Origin: Areca catechu | Lineage: Eukaryota; Streptophyta; Magnoliopsida; Arecales; Arecaceae | Reading direction: 5' to 3' | Assembly: GCA_021397845.1 (NCBI GenBank) | Contig: CM038046.1 | Location: 4,011,001 to 4,075,000, forward strand | DNA length: 64,000 bases | Shown here: positions 13,501 to 25,590 of the stretch, one piece after another | Layout of the letters: every line of letters starts with the position of its first letter | How positions within the stretch are numbered: position 1 is the first letter of the stretch | Position numbers and translations under genes: made by a program | Notes under the pieces: generated by a model | What the model was told of the DNA's origin: nothing | Seen by the model: the letters and a program-made list of their open reading frames with translations, nothing else | Databases searched by the model: none

Positions 13501-14247
13501 TAGATCAGAAATCTTAACGACTCGGGAAACTATCTAAATGCATCAAACTATCTTACAGAGTACATTGACGCATCAATTCAAGACCGTAAGCCACGGGGAA
13601 AAGCATTATAGGGAGTAAATCTTAAACAACTCAACAAACGGTTCAAATTCCACTAAGCAATAAGACCGCTGGGATAGGAGTATAACATCAACAATTACAC
13701 CGCAGTATCTTCCATACCTCGATCGTAGCTCCTCCAATAATCGAAAGGCGCCCTTCAACACCCACGTAGAGTGTGTAACTCTCGTCCACGCCTAATTGAA
13801 GCTGCTCGCCAGCAGATCACATCTCGTCAGAACCATTAGAACTATAAGAAAACAAATCAAGAAACCCTAAAAACAGAATGCTCGCACCGTTGTGTTATCG
13901 GAAGAGACGAACACAGTCAGCTCACTGACGTCGTACACCCCCGACCACCGCCGGACGGATCTGGCCCACGGCTTAAAGATCAAATCCTTATACCTCTCGA
14001 ACGCCTCCTCCAAGACGGTGGAGTTCCCCCCGGGTCCTTCGAGGCGGAGAGCGAGGTCAGGGTCGATGGCGATGGTCCGGTCGCCACGGCGGAAATCTTT
14101 GGGGAGAGGCCACAGGTAGACGGCGGAGTCGTCCAGAGAAGCGGTGGAGTTGCGAAACCCATGGGACGGAGAAGAGAGAAGGATAACGGAGAGTAAAAGA
14201 AGAAGAAGAACAAGGACGGGGACCGAATTCATCGATCTGGAGGGCAC
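2664..14247 (-). CDS. HEXO1: Beta-N-acetylhexosaminidase, HEXO1-type (GH20), 5' two thirds
   Basis: Family GH20 enzymes remove terminal N-acetyl-hexosamine residues; Arabidopsis HEXO1 acts on N-glycans in the vacuole. Exons on the minus strand: 13888-14247, 13718-13801, 12301-12336, 10156-10267, 9951-10021, 9687-9817, 5373-5389, 5095-5143, 3983-4083, 2664-2723. All use GT/AG borders and keep frame, giving 340 codons. Visible in order: a Leu-rich signal peptide, LQLGVDESYTL, ANTIYGAMRGLE, TFSQLC, APWYIQDEPRF, DTSRHYLP, NVLHWHI, MAEIDVPGHAASW, and the catalytic Asp-Glu pair in HLGGDEVNT. These follow HEXO1 rather than HEXO2/3. Several N-glycosylation sequons are present (NST, NTT, NCT, NFT). 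About 200 C-terminal residues are missing and should lie left of the window. The start could be Met 14247 or Met 14232; the second directly precedes the hydrophobic stretch. Confidence 0.93.
5373..5389 (-). other. HEXO1: 17-nt coding micro-exon of HEXO1
   Basis: The exon upstream stops in codon phase 2 at a GTACGT donor (9687), and the exon at 5143 begins GTATCCAC. Joined directly they break the frame and lose about five residues found in all GH20 homologues at this point. The 17 bases at 5373-5389 are bounded by AG at 5390-5391 and GT at 5371-5372. They supply the codons for FAQKRG and restore the reading VVDFAQKRGIHIMAEID, which aligns with the Arabidopsis FAKMRGINVMAEVD region. The exon lies about 230 bases from its downstream neighbour and 4.3 kb from its upstream neighbour. 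Confidence 0.85.
5640..5806. mobile_element. Short hAT-like MITE relic (167 bp)
   Basis: The ends are imperfect inverted repeats: CATGGTTCGCTAT on the left, and CAAGGTTCGCCAT as the complement of the right end. The interior is rich in ATACCGGT-type words, like the better preserved element at 10811-11160. The flanking 8-mers AATCAAAA and GTGCAAAA match at the last five positions only, so the target duplication is degraded or the boundary is off by a little. Confidence 0.5.
7450..7497. repeat. Compound (TG)n(AG)n microsatellite
   Basis: A dinucleotide TG run passes directly into an AG run inside a HEXO1 intron. Confidence 0.9.
10811..11160. mobile_element. Non-autonomous hAT-type MITE (350 bp)
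   Basis: A perfect 8-bp direct repeat GTCAGAAC flanks the element at 10803-10810 and 11161-11168, the duplication size typical of hAT transposons. The ends read CAGGG at the left and CAAGG as the complement of the right end, again hAT-like. Both ends carry the complementary words GGTACTGGTTC and GAACCAGTACC. The interior is full of GTACCG/CGGTAC palindromes, so the element can fold extensively. It has no transposase coding. It sits in the HEXO1 intron between the exons at 12301 and 10267. Confidence 0.8.
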
Positions 14248-14313
14248 TTATGGGATGAAAGAAGCTCCGGAGCAGGAAGTGCCGGCGAAGAGAAAGACCT
14301 ACGATGATGCCGG

Positions 14314-14322
14314 CTTTTATAG
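14314..14322 (-). promoter_or_regulatory. HEXO1: TATA box of HEXO1
   Basis: The minus strand reads CTATAAAAG here, a canonical plant TATA box. It lies 67 bases upstream of the first ATG at 14247. Initiation about 30 bases downstream would give a 5' UTR of roughly 40 nt. Confidence 0.7.
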
Positions 14323-16425
14323 TGAGATGACACTGACGGACGGGACTCGAGTGACAGCTGGCAAGAAAGGAGGTTACCATCGTTGCGGCTCGGAGTCGGG
14401 GATGGTGAGGGTCGGACGGATGTTTAAAGTCCAACGGTGGTTGGTGTACTGACACCTGTGTGTTGACTTGAGAGGATGGGGACCGTGCACTGCGTTGGGG
14501 ACGGCGTAGGGAACATTGGATGAGTGGATCACCGGATCTTGTCGAGTGCATGGTGGGGCCTGCCTTGCTGGTCGTGTACGTTTCTTCTACGGTGGTTGGT
14601 GTGGGAGGAGTAAGTAACGCCTTCGGTGCAACCCACGCAATATTCATATAACCTTCTATTTCTTTCGCAATGATCCAAGTCCAGTCCTGGCGTTTGATGT
14701 GCTGGTCAGACTGGTGGTTCTCCTCCTGTCGTGTGGAAAAGAAAGCGGCAACCATGAACCAGGACGCGGCCGGAACAAAAGCAGAAGAAAGAATAAGCTG
14801 GGAAAGATTTGTCGTTTCTTAAACAATAATTAGATTTAAGTAATTTTCAATTTTTTCTTCACGACACACGATGCTTTCAAATATGCCTATGAGCTCATGA
14901 AAGTCCCATGATTCGAATTTGTTTCAATGTAGTTATCACTCTTCATGTTTTTTAGTATTTGCAGTTATACGTGAGGGAGAGGAGGAGGATACGTGGGACT
15001 TTATATGCTAACAACAATTTATCTACCATCATTTTAATTGTTTTTTAGTAGGCGATAATAGTGTTCAAATCTTGCCATGATTGTCCTCTCCTTTATCGTA
15101 CTTGACGCACGATTCTCCTTACTTTTCAAATTACCTTTTTCCTTGCTACTAGATTATAAATCACAAGCTTTTGAATCTATTTCTCCTATCCTTTCATTGT
15201 GATGTAATTTACAAAATATATACTTAAAAAATAATTAAAAAAACTATCCAGGAAGATATATAAAGCAAATGAATATGTACCTCAAGTGTAAAGATCCACG
15301 ATTTTTAGAGATAAACTATATAGAGGGAAAAGATAATTAGATAAAGAAAAGACAATTTATCCCAAAAGGAAAATAAAAGGAAAAAAGAAAGAGCAAAAGA
15401 TTTCCATGTAGATATCTATATTTAATATTGATTTTGTCTGATTAATCTTGCACATATGAAAGAAGAAGAGAAGCTAACCTGTTAAATCATTAGTTTTGAA
15501 AAACAAAATTCATGTTAAAAAAACCAAGACTCAAATTGTCAAACATGTGAGTTTGGTAGAGCCACTAGTTTGGCTCTCATTCATGTCACCACCATCCCAT
15601 AAGCATGTAAAGCATGATAGTTGACACAAGAAAAATATTGGATAACAAATCAAAGTACATGTCCAAAGTGTGAAATTATTTTGGTTCAAGATGATGCTCT
15701 AATATTCTTAGAGCAAAGTAGATTTAATTATGCCATATTACATTTTTTTATAGTAATTATGCCATTTGTTGAACCATGTATTTTGATAACTAAATTGAGG
15801 ACCCAATAATCCTACTTGGAAATTCTTTATTAGGCGAAAACTTGAATTCTGGCAAAATTTGGATCATCAATTAACTATTTTTTTAAAAAAATATTTTCTT
15901 GTTGCAAGGTCTCATTGTATTTTCTTTGGATGCAAGCAATTTGGCCTCAATTGCTTGACTTGCAGGCAGTGCAAGCAATTCAGGTATGGTTCTTAATTCC
16001 ATGATTCATATCTACACAAATTATTATTATTTTGATGAATAATTGGTTCCATCTTAAAGTTTAGATATCTTGAACCGTTATCCAAAATCAAAGTCTTGAC
16101 CCTGAATTCAAAACTATTTCATATTGAGTAGTTTTGCCACGATGAAAAACCTGTTTAAAAATTTTCAGGATTTTTGGGACTTGCATATAAGAGTTTTAAT
16201 TCCTAAAAGAGTGACTAAGCTCAAAAAGAGAAGATCACATACTTGTTTCTAATATCAGCAGGTAATGTTGCATTAATGATATACTGTTATTTTATATACA
16301 TCATATCTTATTTTTTTATTACAGTTCCATTTTGTTATTATTTTACTATTATAGTTCCATTATATATTATGACATTTCATTAATGTTTGCATAGCCACAA
16401 ACCACAAAATGCCTAGAACAAGTTA
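14323..16425. other. Intergenic DNA upstream of HEXO1
   Basis: The first 450 bases are of moderate GC content and form the HEXO1 promoter side. From about 14800 the sequence is AT-rich with only short chance frames. I recognise no gene or element before the LINE poly-A end at 16426. Confidence 0.6.
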
Positions 16426-16469
16426 TTTTTTTTATAAATCGGTGCATTAATACAAATCATGTATGAATA
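16426..16469 (-). mobile_element. LINE 3' terminus, detached by E1 insertion
   Basis: Read on the minus strand, this is the last 44 bases of a LINE 3' UTR ending in an eight-base poly-A (T8 at 16426-16433). Removing E1 joins it to 31433 onward, giving one continuous 3' UTR with words usual for plant LINE ends (GTATTAATGCACCGATTTAT before the A tail). The tail is short. A target duplication for the LINE was not identified. Confidence 0.65.
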
Positions 16470-17935
16470 TGATGTGGCACATCCACTGACGTGAAGCCTC
16501 TGCTGGCGGCCCCGCTGGCAAAGAATCCACCACCTGGGCACGGTGGCCAAACGAAGAGCCAAGACGAGCTCTCTTGCCGAGGTCAGCTCCCAGCCGGATC
16601 GTGCTCATAAGGCGAGCCCTCCGTCTGAGATCAGCTCCCGGCCGGGATCGTGCTCATGCTGCCAAGACGAGCTCTCCTGCCGAGCTCAGCTCCCAACTGG
16701 GGTCGTGCTCATAAGACGAGCCCTCCATCTGAGGTCAGCTCCCGGGCGGGGTCATGCTCATGCTGCCAAGGCGAGCCCTCTTGCCGAGGTCAGCTCTCAG
16801 CCGGGGTCATGCTCATAGGGCGAGCCCTCCGTCTGAGGTCAGCTCCTGATCGGGGTCGCGCTCATGCTGCCAAGGCGAGCCCTCCTTCCGAGGTCAGCTC
16901 CTAATCGAGATCATGCTCATAAGGCGAGCCCTCCATCTGAGGTCAGCTCCCGGCCGAGGTCATGTTCATGCTCCCTGAGATAGGGCTCCATCCTACCCTA
17001 CCGGAGTCAAGTTCCCGCTAGCGACAAGAAGGATCGACAGGAATTCAAACCGCAACAAAGAGGTTCTCGATTGCCTGCAATCTTTGAGGGGTGGCGCATG
17101 CCCGGCCATGAACCCAGGCTCTGCAACGCGCCACCCGCATGCTCTGGGCAGCCTGCGCTCGACCAGGTCTCGGATCTTGTTACGCGCCGCCACATTGACA
17201 ATCGTGCAACCGGGGACTTCAAACCCCGCGACACGAAGCCTGAACCTCCCCCAAGAGGAGTATTCTATTAAGGCCCGAGGGCCCTGCAACTCTCCAACAA
17301 TCCCTCTAGAAATAAAAACATCCCATCATGGCATGGGGCTCAGCAGCACGGCACCTGCCCCTCCCATGGAGAACTGCACCACCAGAGGGACAAAATCTGT
17401 ATCACACCAGCGTACACCCCCAATGGAAGGATCTCCTCCTAAGGACCGGTCCAACAAGAGGGAGGTCGCAGGAAACGGTAAGCCCCTCCCAGAGAGGGCA
17501 CATGGAAAGGAATACCTGGACAAACCCCATATCTGCTCTAGGCCATCCCACATACATAAGGTCAGAGAGAGAAAAAGCAGGAGGTAAGAAGAAACAAACA
17601 GGCAAAAAAGAGACGAGAAGCAAGGGACCCCCAGTAGACCCTTCCAAGCTCTCTGCTCCCATCTCCGCTTGCTCTTTCCACCTCAATTCTATCTTTCACC
17701 CTCTATGCGGAGAGCCCCCCAAGCTCTCCGCCATAAAGGTTCTTTCTTCTTGATCATCCCGTCTGACTTGATCGTCGGAGTGTCTCTGCCAGAATCCCCG
17801 GCCTAGGTCTCCTCTTTTTTGCAAGACGGCTGGACCAAGGATCCAACTAGGAAATGGAAGGATGAGCATCATACGGGAACCCGATACATTCGTGACATAT
17901 CAAAGCTATAGGCCACGGTGATCTTGGCGGCAACA
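16470..17935 (+). repeat. E1 5' LTR
   Basis: This 1466-bp LTR is bounded by TG and CA. Between about 16546 and 16975 it contains a tandem array of alternating units of roughly 50-55 bp, sharing the word GCGAGCCCTCC and a GAGGTCAGCTCCC word. Its last 120 bases match the complement of the first 120 bases of the solo LTRs at 52220 and 53574. Confidence 0.88.
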
Positions 17936-18189
17936 GATTGGCATACCAGGAAAGTGGGAGAAGCTGGTTTGATACCAAGTCCCCCACTGTAAGGGAGAGA
18001 TCCGTGGAAGCCCACGGTCCAATGGTGACCACGTGAGCTCATGAAGCCTCCGCTAGTTGAGCGAGAGATCCCTCTCGCCATCAACAACCGGTCCATCGAG
18101 AAGCCAGTAGGGATGATATCCTGGAGGGCAGGGAGATCCCAAAGAGGGCCCCATCTCGGGAAGGTACTGTGATGACGACATTCACCGTC

Positions 18190-18560
18190 CTCACCTTACA
18201 GCGTAACCTTGGGGCACCCCGGACTCAACCTGCTCGATGGCAGGACCTTCGAGTATTTCTGCGCTGATCTCGACATCCATCATTGTTTCACTTCGGTAGC
18301 CTACCCTCGGATCAACGGGGAGACCGAGGTGACTAACCGGGCCATCCTACTAGGGATCCACACGGGGCTGGATAAGATAAGAGACAAGGCCCGATCCCAG
18401 GTGGCAGCCTACCGGCAATGAGTAGCGCGCTACTGCAACTCCCGTGGAAGGCCCCAGTGAGATGGTCGAGGCCCAACCAGGCGAAGCCTACTACCTCGTC
18501 GGTCTCGACGGTGCCCGATGCATACGAACCTAAAATGCGAGCGATTTAAAAATGCACAAC
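18190..18560 (+). pseudogene. E1 integrase relic, internally deleted
   Basis: The frame starting near 18209 reads FCADLDIHHCFTSVAYP, then NGETEVTNRAIL. This is the part of a Ty3/gypsy integrase core that carries the conserved Asn-Gly and Glu-Val-Thr-Asn-Arg of Tat-type enzymes. It then jumps to AYRQ, a stop at 18419, and CNSRGRP, the integrase C-terminal segment, which continues to about 18555 in a broken frame (GEAYYLVGLDG). About a hundred residues between LDKIRDK and AYRQ are absent. Gag, protease, RT and RNase H are not recognisable in E1. Confidence 0.8.
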
Positions 18561-18649
18561 CAGTAATGTAAGACTTCTTCTCAATTATTAAAGTTTCTTT
18601 TTGGTACAACCTTGTCTTTCACCTGTGCAGGAACGTATCCGTCTGACTC

Positions 18650-21600
18650 CAAGTCTGGCAGATCAAGCCGGGCCCCTCCAGCAGGCCCGCACTCTTCGAC
18701 GTGCTCATAGTCTGAAGGTGGCAGTAGGGCAACCTGTCATCTACTTCTTGATTTATAGTGCGGCATCCTCAAGCTGGGCCCCTCCGAAAGGCCTACACTC
18801 TTCGACATGCTCACAGTCCAAAAGTTGCAGCAGGGCAACCCGCCATCTACCGCTTGACTCACAGTTCGATATCCTCAAGCCGGGCACCTCCAAAAGGCCT
18901 GCACTCTCCATCGTGCACACAGTCCGGAGATGGTGACAAGGCAATCCACCATCTACCGCTTGACTAACAGTTTGGCATCCTCGAGTCGGGCCCCTCCAGC
19001 ATGTCCGCACTCCTTCGCCATGATCATAGTCCGGAGATGGTGACAGGGCAACCCGCCATCTACCGCTTGACTCGCAGTTTGGCATCTCAAGCCAGGCTCC
19101 TCCAGCAGTCTCGCACTCTTTGTCGTGCTCACAATCCGAAGATGGCGGCAGGAAAACCCGTCACCTACTGCTTGACTCACAGTTCGGCATCCTCAAGCCG
19201 GGCCTCTCTAGCAGGCCCGCACTCTTCGTCGTGCTCATAGTCCAAAGATGGCAGTAGGAAAACCAGCCATCTGTCGCTTGACTTATAGTTCGGCATCCTT
19301 AAGCAGGGCCCCTCCAGCATGCCCACACTCCTTCACAGTGCTCGCAGTCCAGAGATGGTGACAGGAAAATCGGCCATCTATCGCTGGACTCACAGTTCGA
19401 CATCCTCAAGCCGGGCCTCTCCAGCAGGTCCACACTCCTTCGCCGTGCTCATAGACCGGAGATGGCGGCAGGGCAACCCGCCATCTACCGCTTGATTCAT
19501 AGTGCGGCATCCTCAAGCCGGGCCCCTCCAGAAAGCCCGCACTCTTCGCCGTGCTCACAATCCGAAGGTGGTAGCAGGGCAACCCATCATCTACCGCTTG
19601 ACTCACAATTCGGCATCCTTAAGCCGAGCTCCTCCAGCAGGCCCATACTCCTTTGCCGTGCTCACAATCCAGAGATGGCGGCAGGGTAACTCGCCATCTA
19701 TCGCTTGACTTACAATGCAGCATCCTCAAGCCGGGCCCCTCCAGAAGGCCCGCACTCTTCGCCGTGCTCACAGTCCAAAGGTGGTGACAGGGAAACCCGT
19801 TATCTACCGCTTGACTCACAGTTTAGCATCCTCAAGCCGATTCCCTCCAGAAAGCTTGCACTTTTTGCCATGCTCACAGTCTGGAGGTGGCGGCAAGGTA
19901 ACCCGCTATCTACAGCTTGACTCATAGTTCGACATCCTCAAGTCGGGCCCCTCCAGAAGGCCTGCACTCTTTGTCGTGCTCACAGTCCGGAGGTGGTGGC
20001 AGGGCAACCCGCCATCTACCACTTGACTCATAATTCGGCATCCTCAAGCCGGGCCCCTCTAGAAGGCCTGCACTCTTCGTCGTGCTCATAGTCCAGAGGT
20101 GGCGGCAGGGCAACCCACCATCTATCGCTTGACTTACAGTTCGGCATCCTCAAGCCAGGCCCCTCTAAAAGGTTCGCATTCTTCACCGTGCTCACAGTCC
20201 GGAGGTGGCGGCAGGGTAACTCGTCATCTACATCTTGACTCACAGTTCGGCATCCTCAAGTCGAGCCCCTCCAGCAGGCCTGCACTCTTTGCCATGCTCA
20301 TAATCCGGAGGTGGTGGCAGGGCAACCCACCATCTATTGCTTGACTCACAGTTCGGTATCCTCAAGCCGTGCCCCTCTAGCAGCCCACACTCTTTGCCGT
20401 GCTCATAGTCCAGAGATGGCGGCAGGAAACCCGCCATCTACCGCTTGACTCATAATTTGGCATTCTCAAGCCGGGCCCCTCCAGTAGATCCACATTCTTT
20501 GCCGTGCTCACAGTCCGGAGATGGTGGCAGGGCAACCTACCATCTACCGCTTGACTCACAGTTTGGCATCCTCAAACCGGGCCCCCCCAGCAGGCCCGTA
20601 CTCTTCACCATGCTCACAGTCTGGAGATGGCAACAGGAAAACCCGCCATCTATCGCTTGACCACAGTTTAGCATCCTCAAGCCGGGCCCCTCCAATAGGC
20701 CCGCACTCTTCGTCGTGCTCACAATCCAGAGATGGCAGTAGGAAAACACTCCATTTACCACTCGACTTACAGTTCGGCGTCCTCAAGCTGGGACCCTCCA
20801 GAAGGCCCACACTTTTCGCCGTGCTTACAGTCCGGAGGTGGCGGCAGGGTAACCAGCTATCTACTGCTTAATTCACAGTTCAGCATCCTCAAGTCGGGCC
20901 CCTCCAGCAGACCCACACTCTTCGCCGTGCTCATAGTCCGGAGGTGGCAGCGGGCCAACCCGCCATCTACCGCTTGACTCATAGTTCGGCATCCTCAAGT
21001 TGGACCCCTCCAGTAGGCCCGCACTCTTCACCGTGCTCACAGTCTGGAGATGGCGGCAGGGCAACCCACCATCTACCACTTAACTCACAGTTTGGAATCC
21101 TCAAGCTGGGCACCTCCAGAAGGCCCAAACTCTTAGCCGTGCTCATAGTCCGGAGGTGGCAGCAGTGCAACCCGCCATCTATCACTTGACTCACAGTTCG
21201 GCATCCTCAAGCCGGGCCCCTCCAGAAGGCCCGTACTTTTCACCGTGCTCAAGTCCAAAGATGGAGGCAAGAAAATTTGCCATCTATCGCTTAACTCACA
21301 GTTCGGCATCCTCAAGTCGGGCCCCTCCATAAGGCCCTCACTCTTCGCCGTGCTCACAGTCCAGAGGTGGTGGAAGGGCAACCCGCCATCTACGGCTTGA
21401 CTCATTATTCGACATCCTCAAGCCGGGCCCCTCTAGAAGGCCCGCACTCTTCACCATGCTCAGAGTTCGGAGGTGGCGGTAGGGCAACCCGCCATCTACC
21501 GCTTGATTCACAGTTCGGCATCCTCAAGCCAGGCCCCTCCAGCAGGCCTGCACTCTTCGTCGTACTCACAGTCCGTAGATGGCGACAGGGAATCCCGCCA

Positions 21601-21770
21601 TCTACCGCTTGACTAACAGTTCGGCATCCTCAAGTCGGGCCCCTTCAACAGGCCCGCTTCCTTCGTCGGGTCCTCCAGAAGGCCCGCACCCTCTGCCTCG
21701 CTCACAGCCTGGAGACTTCGATGGAAAACTCCTAAAGCCCCACCATCTACCACTTGACTCATAGCTTGGC
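18650..21770 (+). repeat. 106-bp tandem repeat array (about 29 copies) inside E1
   Basis: A unit of about 106 bp recurs head to tail for 3.1 kb. Landmarks in each unit are CTTGACTCACAGTTCGGCAT, CAAGCCGGGCCCCTCC, a CACTCTTCGCCGTGCTCA-like word and GGCAACCCGCCATCTA. Copies differ by substitutions and 1-2 base indels, so every frame on both strands opens for 60-116 codons without encoding a stable protein. The array lies between the integrase relic and the polypurine tract. This is where Tat/Ogre elements are known to carry hypervariable tandem repeats that can seed satellites. Confidence 0.92.
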
Positions 21771-22109
21771 AAGTCAAGAAGCACCAAAAGCATTTTGCGC
21801 TCAAGATCGCGCGACTCTAAGGTCGGCAGAACAAGAGTGGGATGCCTGTGGTGTCCTCCAGCCGGCCTCAGGACTCCAGCATCACCCCACAATAGCCGAA
21901 GGCCTAGATCGGGCTTACGACAACCATGAAAGTCTGTCTCCTTGCTACGGGGACTTAAGAAGCAGAGGAGGGAAAGAAGTAAAAACAAAATCCATCGGTT
22001 GAGTCATGGAGGTGAGTCCTTCATAATTCTTGATGGGCTTCCCTTGGAGCAATTCAGGTAAAAAAAAAGAGAGAGAGAGATGAATGAGACTTGTTGATTA
22101 AGGGAAAGA

Positions 22110-22990
22110 AGAGCCTTCATTGATCAAAAATCCATTACATCATGGTGACCCCCGACAAGCCGGGAAGTCTTTCAACAACTCAGTTACAAAATGAAAAGGA
22201 AATATGCTTAGGCCTCCCTCACCGCTCCTTGCCCGACCAGTGGGTAGGTCCTCTCGGTGCAGCCGCAATGCTGATGGAGGGGCATTTCGAGCGACTCTGA
22301 CTCTGGACTCTACCTCCAGGTCTGGCGTGCCCTTAGCCATCGGGGTTACCCTGCTCCAGAGCGCACCTCCCATGGGTGTCGGAGGTACGGGCAGGATCGG
22401 AGGGGGACGTTCCAATCCCTTCTACCCGAGGAGGCAGGCACCCATCAGTGCCATGACCACCGTGGCCTCCTCCATGGCGACCACGACCTCCGCCACCGAG
22501 GCAATCATTTTGTCGCCCCCCTTTGGGGGCTCTTCCCCTTCTCTCCCTTCCTTCTGGGGGTGGCATTGAGCTCGGCGGACTCTTCTCCAAGACTAGACAT
22601 CCTCGTCAGGATGCCGGTCGGCCCCTCATGAAGGGTCATTATCTGGCTCGTAATGCCGGTCGGCACTTCCTGAAGGGTCATTATCTGGCCCGCAAGTTCT
22701 TGGGACCGAGCAACCTAAGCCCGAAACTTGTCCCATTCCATGTTCGGACTGTGGCTCCGCCTCATTAACACTTGGAGAGAACTCTTCCCCAATGCAGCTC
22801 AAAGGGGAGAGGCAAAAAGGGAAGAAAGCAGGAGGAAGAAAAAAGAAAGGAAGATCTTGATATCTACCAAGGAATTGCAAGACACAAGTAACGCAATGGG
22901 GATCTGATTTCTTGCACCCAGAAAAGCTCTTATAAAGGCAAGGGGACGGGTCCTTTTCGAGAGGAGCCTACCGCCCCCCATCACATCGTC
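22110..22990 (-). other. Antisense gene-like segment in E1 3' region
   Basis: Read on the minus strand, this GC-rich segment has short open blocks broken by stops and frameshifts. One block (about 22740 down to 22500) reads ELAGQIMTLQEVPTG, then a near repeat of the same motif. The block ends near 22110 with a TTTTGATCAATGAAG stretch resembling a plant transcript 3' end. Tat-lineage elements are known to carry extra antisense ORFs in this area. Whether this is such an ORF is inference, and no domain was recognised. Confidence 0.3.
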
Positions 22991-23227
22991 TTTCGAGGCT
23001 TACCACGTGTCGGCAGCATTGATGCTTTGGTCCAAGCATGGTAATTAATGACCCCTTTAAAGGGCTATGCCGTGGCATTATCCTATTAGCACAGAAGCAC
23101 GGATTCTGGGGCACTAGTGCCCGAGGCATTGATGGTGCAGAGGGTGCGCTCCTCCACGTCAGCATGGTCATTACTCCCTTCACCTCGAGCATTGCTTCAT
23201 TCTCCGGGCCCGGAAGTGGGGGGCATC

Positions 23228-24035
23228 TGATGTGGCACATCCGCTGATGTGGAGCCTCTACTGGCGGCCTCGCTGGCAAAGAATTCACCACCCGGGCATG
23301 GTAGCCAAATGAAAAGCTAAGGCGAGCTCTCCTACCAAGGTCAGCTTCCAATCGAGGTCGTGCTCATAGGACGAGCCCTCCGTCTGAGGTCAATTTTCGG
23401 TCGGGGTCGTGCTCATGCTGCCAAGGCGAGCCCTCCTGTCGAGGTCAGCTCCCAGTCGGGGTCGTGCTCATAAAGCGAGCCCTCCATCTAAGGTCAACTC
23501 CCGGCCAGGGTCATGCCCATGCTGCCAATGCAAGCCCTCCTGCCGATGTCAGCTCCCAGCCGGAGTTATGCTTATAAGGCGAGCCCTCCATTTGAGGCCA
23601 GCTCCCGACCGAGGTCGTGCTCATGCTGCCAAGATGAGCCCTCTTGCCGAGGTCAGCTCCCAGCCAGGATCGTGCTCATAAGATGAGCCCTCTGTCTAAG
23701 GTCAGCTCCCGACTGGGGTCGTGCTCATGCTCCCTGAGGTAGGGCTCCATCCTATCCTGTCGGGGTCAAGTTCGTGCCAGTGGCAAGAATGATCGACAGG
23801 AATTCAAACCGCAACATGGAGGTTCCTAATCGTCTACAATCTCTAAGGGGTGGCACACACCCGGCCATGAACTCGGGCTCTACAATGCACCACTTGTATG
23901 CTCTGGGTAGCCTGCACTCCACCAGGTCCCGGATCCTGTTATGCACCGCCACGTTGACAATCATGGAACCTGGGGCTTCAATCCCTGTGACACAAAGCCT
24001 GAACCTCCCCCAAGAGGAGTATTCCATTAAGATCC
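23228..24035 (+). repeat. E1 3' LTR, first part
   Basis: This starts TGATGTGGCAC directly after the polypurine tract and runs to GATCC, where E2 interrupts it. It carries its own copy of the alternating LTR tandem repeat (about 23330-23740). Confidence 0.88.
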
Positions 24036-25590
24036 TGATGCGGGACAACTCTAAGACTGCTAAATATGCATAAAAAATAGTAAAATATTTTTTTTTATAA
24101 TTTTTATAATTTTATGTGCAAGCTAGATTTTCAAAATAAAGTAAAAACTAGCGGAAAGACTAGCAGTGCAAAGAATCATCGGGTCGCAGGCATACTCATG
24201 CAAACCAATGAAATATCCAGGACCTGAGAGTTGAGAAACTCCCAGTTTATGATAGTTTATCTTCATCTAAATCAGATAATCAGAGAAGTGAAGGTTTATT
24301 ACCAGTCAGAGATGAAAATTTAGTAGTAGTAGGGATCACTCATAACTTTGATCGGAGCCTGAAAGAAGAAGCCTTGTTTCCCTTGAATCTGATTGCGAAT
24401 CTAGGCAGTTCGGGCAGCAAAGAAGGCCTCCTCGGGGGAGGGGAAGCACCTCGGGGATCCTGCAAGCATCAAAGGTTAATCAAAGCAGCAAATAAAAATT
24501 AGAAAAGGAACTAGGTTTGAAGGAAATCAGGATTAGGGCTAAAAGCTGGCAGTCGGGGAAGAAGGAGCTCTTTGGCTTGGATGGCAGCAATGACTCCTGT
24601 TCCTTGGGTGTGGCTAATCTCCAGGGATGCGGGAGGGTGCTAAGGCAGCAAGGTTTCAATCCAGGAACACAAGGAGGCACTCAAAGAGAGAACCAAAACT
24701 CAAATTCAAGACAATTTCACAAAATTTCAGCAAGGTTTATTCATAAGAAAAAGATGCTTACAAGAGGGGGAAGGGGTGGGGTATTTATAGAGTTCCCATG
24801 CCCTCACTAACCATGGTTACACTTGGATTACAAGTCCTCTTCCAAATTAGAATACAAGTCCTTTCCTATCTAGGTTAGAATTACAAAGTTTAAAAGGATT
24901 AGAAATCCCAACTAGGTTAGGAATAAACTTGGTCTTCTCCTTCTTCTCTTCAACTTGGACTTGGTCAAACCTCTTTGGACATGGTCAACACTTCAAGGAT
25001 GCCTAGGGGGGCGTGCTGGGCCTCTAGGAGCAGCAAGGGGCTAGCCCAAAGGGGCTTGGGTGCATGAGTTTGGGCCTCTGGAAGCTGGGGTGGCCTGGTA
25101 GCATGAATATTCCCTAGAATCTTGCTTCTTAAGGGCTTGGGCTTGGCACCTGGGCTTGATTTCTTTGCACTGGGATGCAGGTGGACCTCTGGAATCATGG
25201 ATGTCCTAGTTTAGGAATAAGCTCTAGCATCTGGAAAGGAATCTGGGCATCTGGAGGATATTTGGAAAGAATCAGGATTTCTGGAAGCATCTTGGATCCT
25301 GGGTTGTCACACAAAATTCAATGGGCTGATGTAGCGGCCTCTGACTCCTGGATGTGGCCTGGTGGAACTCCAAAATATGATGACCTCCTCTCTTGTATAA
25401 AAATCGGGCTCATACTGGACTCATAATTGATGTACAGGATTCAAAATACTGACTAGGTTGAGGGTTGAGACAAATCAACTAACCTCAACTTATTACAGGA
25501 CTCAATTCTAGTTGATTACAAAATTTGATACATGGCTAGGTAAACCAAATAGGGCTCAGTAATATGTGTCTGATCCTGGTGCCCCCACCA
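24036..25590 (-). repeat. E2 3' LTR
   Basis: This 1555-bp LTR pairs with 29203-30755. It is AT-rich with no array inside. Confidence 0.9.

Noticed and set aside
13892..14755. Overlapping frames on both strands around the first HEXO1 exon
   Set aside because: They are shadows of the GC-rich first exon and promoter; only the frame with the signal peptide and matching splice phase continues into the gene.
18650..21770. CRISPR-like regular repeats
   Set aside because: The units are contiguous with no unique spacers, have a 106-bp period, and lie inside a plant retrotransposon.
18600..21990. Dozens of 60-128-codon frames on both strands
   Set aside because: They come from the 106-bp tandem array; unit-length indels shift the frame and no frame persists across units.
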